Of a stretch of 15,595 nt of DNA, positions 14,547 to 15,595 are shown in pieces. The number at the start of each line of letters is the position of its first letter. Position 1 is the stretch's first letter. Source of the stretch: an uncultured Veillonella sp. Lineage in GTDB: Bacteria; Bacillota; Negativicutes; Veillonellales; Veillonellaceae. The stretch spans positions 1 to 15,595 of the forward strand of contig CAAFUD010000121.1 in assembly GCA_900766125.1 (NCBI GenBank). The letters are read 5' to 3'. A program made the position numbers and the translations under genes. A model generated the notes under the pieces. It saw nothing but the letters and a program-made list of their open reading frames with translations. It made no database searches and was not told the DNA's origin.

Positions 14547-14951
14547 CTAAGCCTCTACAAAATATAGACGTGCCCGATCATATACCCAATTATAAACATA
14601 AGTATAACCTAGGATAACTAATGTCATCGTTATATCCGTCACAAAAGCCATCCAAAAACTCATATGCATCATGTACATAATAATCGGTACAGTAGCGAAC
14701 ATAAATAGACCTTCAAACAATACCGCATGAATCGTACGGATTACAGGTCCCCGCTCTAATCGATCACCTGGTACTAGTTTATCAAATATCCAGTTAAACA
14801 CAAAATTCCAAACCATAGCTAGCAAGGAAAAAATAACCATCAATACAAAAGGCTGTCCATCATGCGGAACAAACAACATCACCAAACAACCGATTAAAAT
14901 ACAACCAACCTCATACAAAATCGACTGCACAACACGCTCCGAAGTAGACAT
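14547..14951 (-). CDS. PACE-family (AceI-like) efflux transporter
   Basis: PACE proteins are small inner-membrane proton antiporters that export biocides such as chlorhexidine, and probably natural polyamines. The 134-residue protein has four hydrophobic helices arranged as two related pairs (bacterial transmembrane pair repeats). Repeat one holds ERVVQSILYE with Glu14, matching the essential N-terminal glutamate of AceI, then WNFVFNWIFD (48-57). Repeat two holds RTIHAVLFEG (72-81) and YNWVYDRAR (120-128). I chose ATG 14951, which has GGAGG (14967 to 14963) before it and begins MSTSERVV like other family members. A second copy of the ribosome binding site and start codon lies 25 bases upstream, out of frame. 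A promoter is visible at 15031-15058. Confidence 0.88.
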   Translation of the reverse strand: MSTSERVVQSILYEVGCILIGCLVMLFVPHDGQPFVLMVIFSLLAMVWNFVFNWIFDKLVPGDRLERGPVIRTIHAVLFEGLFMFATVPIIMYMMHMSFWMAFVTDITMTLVILGYTYVYNWVYDRARLYFVEA

Positions 14952-14995
14952 AATAATAAACACCTCCAGCAGACATAACAATAAACACCTCCACC
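14946..14995 (-). repeat. Tandem duplication of the PACE gene's ribosome binding site and start codon
   Basis: Two adjacent 25-base copies (14946-14970 and 14971-14995) match at 23 of 25 positions. Each carries GGAGG, an AT-rich spacer and ATGTCT on the minus strand. The upstream ATG (14976) is out of frame with the gene and opens a 21-codon reading frame that begins MSAGGVYYYV and ends at a TGA inside the PACE gene. It may compete for ribosomes or act as a leader peptide. Confidence 0.85.
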
Positions 14996-15030
14996 AGAAC
15001 TCTAGATAAGAAATTTACTATTACATCACT

Positions 15031-15066
15031 ATTATATTTATTTTTTTAGATTTGTCGAGATTTGTC
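15031..15066 (-). promoter_or_regulatory. PACE gene promoter with a 10-base-period direct repeat
   Basis: On the minus strand TCGACA (15058 to 15053), 16 bases and TATAAT (15036 to 15031) form a good promoter. The 9-base string GACAAATCT occurs twice (15066 to 15058 and 15056 to 15048), one helical turn apart and over the -35, a plausible regulator site. Confidence 0.6.
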
Positions 15067-15069
15067 AAA

Positions 15070-15254
15070 TTTTGCCATTTCAGGATAAAAAGAAGTCGCA
15101 TTGTATCTACTAAACGACTTGCCCTCTTGAAGTGAGCTATGCCATTTTAAGATAGAAGAAGCCGCCATATGTCTATCCAGCGACTTGCCCTCTGAAGTGA
15201 GTTTTGCCATTTCAGGATAAAAAGAAGCCGCATTGTATCTACTAAGCGACTTGC
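15070..15254. repeat. 66-bp tandem repeat, about 2.8 copies
   Basis: CGACTTGC recurs at 15115, 15181 and 15247, exactly 66 bases apart. Copy one (15070-15122) and copy three (15202-15254) differ at only 2 of 53 positions; the middle copy is more diverged, with compensating one-base indels. On the minus strand each copy carries a 14-base arm related to AGATACAATGCGGC followed by a T-rich run, the 3' half of the terminator at 15219-15286. The run of 74 codons across it (minus, from TTG 15270) has no ribosome binding site and is a product of the 66-base period, so I call it a repeat and not a gene. Confidence 0.85.
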
Positions 15255-15286
15255 AGCGAATGGAGCGCAAGGAGATACAATGCGGC
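15219..15286 (-). terminator. Terminator of the DASS transporter gene, built into the repeat array
   Basis: Minus strand: GCCGCATTGTATCT (15286 to 15273) pairs over 14 bp without mismatch with AGATACAATGCGGC (15240 to 15227), followed by TTCTTTTT. Inside the loop CTTGC and GCAAG add a further stem. Outside, AGGATAAA (15214-15221) and TTTATCCT (15294-15301) are complementary, so a larger imperfect inverted repeat of about 107 bases reaches into the last codons of the transporter gene. Confidence 0.75.
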
Positions 15287-15294
15287 GGAGCACT

Positions 15295-15595
15295 TTATCC
15301 TAAAAGTGGCATTACGAACTGAATCCATGGAATACCCACCACGATAAAGATTGCAAGGTAGATAATACCAAAGATAGCACCTAATTTCCAGAATTCAGGA
15401 CCTTTGTTGTAGCCACTAGCAAACCAGATTGGGCTGTGACCTGTACCATATGGTGTAAGGATACCCATGATACCCATTGGTACTAAAAGAATTAACATAA
15501 CTTGAGCTGGATCAACGCCAGGAATTTGCAGAATCAAAGTCGCAAACAAACCTACCATAGCTGTTACATAAGCTGTACCAGATGCAAAGAAGTAA
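15295..15595 (-). CDS. DASS/SLC13-type anion:sodium symporter, C-terminal part
   Basis: The gene runs off the right edge; 99 codons plus the TAA (15297 to 15295) are visible, reading in from FFASGTAYVTAMVGLFATL. The segment contains the DASS signature MGILTPYGTGHSPIWFASGY at about 30-50 residues from the first internal Met, the substrate and sodium binding hairpin of this family, and ends with a final hydrophobic helix. DASS carriers import dicarboxylates, citrate or sulfate; an organism living on lactate and other organic acids would have such carriers. The precise substrate cannot be told. The stop codon lies inside the inverted repeat that forms the terminator. Confidence 0.85.
   Translation of the reverse strand, partial: YFFASGTAYVTAMVGLFATLILQIPGVDPAQVMLILLVPMGIMGILTPYGTGHSPIWFASGYNKGPEFWKLGAIFGIIYLAIFIVVGIPWIQFVMPLLG

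Noticed and set aside
15070..15254. Possible CRISPR array
   Set aside because: Whole 66-base units repeat back to back with no unique spacers between short repeats, and no cas genes are near.
15046..15270. 74-codon minus-strand frame with three 22-residue internal repeats
   Set aside because: It starts with TTG, has no ribosome binding site and exists because the DNA repeat period (66) is a multiple of 3. The middle copy has compensating indels that change its protein sequence, so there is no sign of coding constraint.

Overview
The window looks like a chromosomal segment of a low-GC, diderm Firmicute of the Negativicutes, most likely Veillonella. This rests on the overall protein flavour, strong AGGAGG-type ribosome binding sites on nearly every gene, and a gene mix of peptidase, BioY, a Met cluster, a PACE efflux protein and a DASS anion carrier. 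The species call is inference. No phage, IS, CRISPR, tRNA or rRNA was seen.

Layout, left to right. (1) 1-1377, minus: pncB (nicotinate phosphoribosyltransferase), its 3' end outside the window. (2) 1378-1690: AT-rich divergent control region with two inverted repeats. (3) 1691-3139, plus: pepD, an M20 aminoacyl-histidine dipeptidase, followed by a terminator at 3234-3296. (4) 3565-6783, plus: a three-gene operon. It encodes a CobW/COG0523 metal GTPase, a protein that fuses a degenerate CobW-like P-loop domain to a YraQ/ArsP-type permease, and a TIGR03943/DUF1980 membrane protein. Palindromes resembling CsoR/RcnR operators lie just upstream, and a bidirectional terminator closes the operon. 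(5) 6912-7478, minus: bioY, with a good promoter overlapped by a BirA-like operator. (6) 7814-8401, plus: a secreted tandem-PepSY protein, followed by an unusual array of five evenly spaced hairpins (8412-8679). (7) 8928-13833, minus: methionine and sulfur amino acid genes. A metB-like cystathionine gamma-synthase, patB/malY cystathionine beta-lyase and metA form one operon with its own promoter and terminator. metY (O-acetylhomoserine sulfhydrylase) lies downstream as a separate unit. (8) 13985-14951, minus: an ECF S-component-like membrane protein and a PACE-family efflux protein whose ribosome binding site and start are tandemly duplicated. (9) 15070-15301: a 66-bp repeat array coupled to a terminator hairpin. 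(10) 15295-15595, minus: the C-terminal part of a DASS/SLC13 anion symporter.

How the genes fit together. MetA carries Glu at position 111, the residue associated with acetyl-CoA use. It should therefore make O-acetylhomoserine, which can feed both MetY (direct sulfhydrylation) and the cystathionine gamma-synthase plus PatB pair (transsulfuration). The CobW, fusion permease and TIGR03943 genes look like one metal-handling or metal-transport system. It is the most promising candidate here for something not well described. The second tier of novelty is non-coding: the hairpin array after the PepSY gene, the repeat/terminator cassette at the right end, and the duplicated translation start of the PACE gene.
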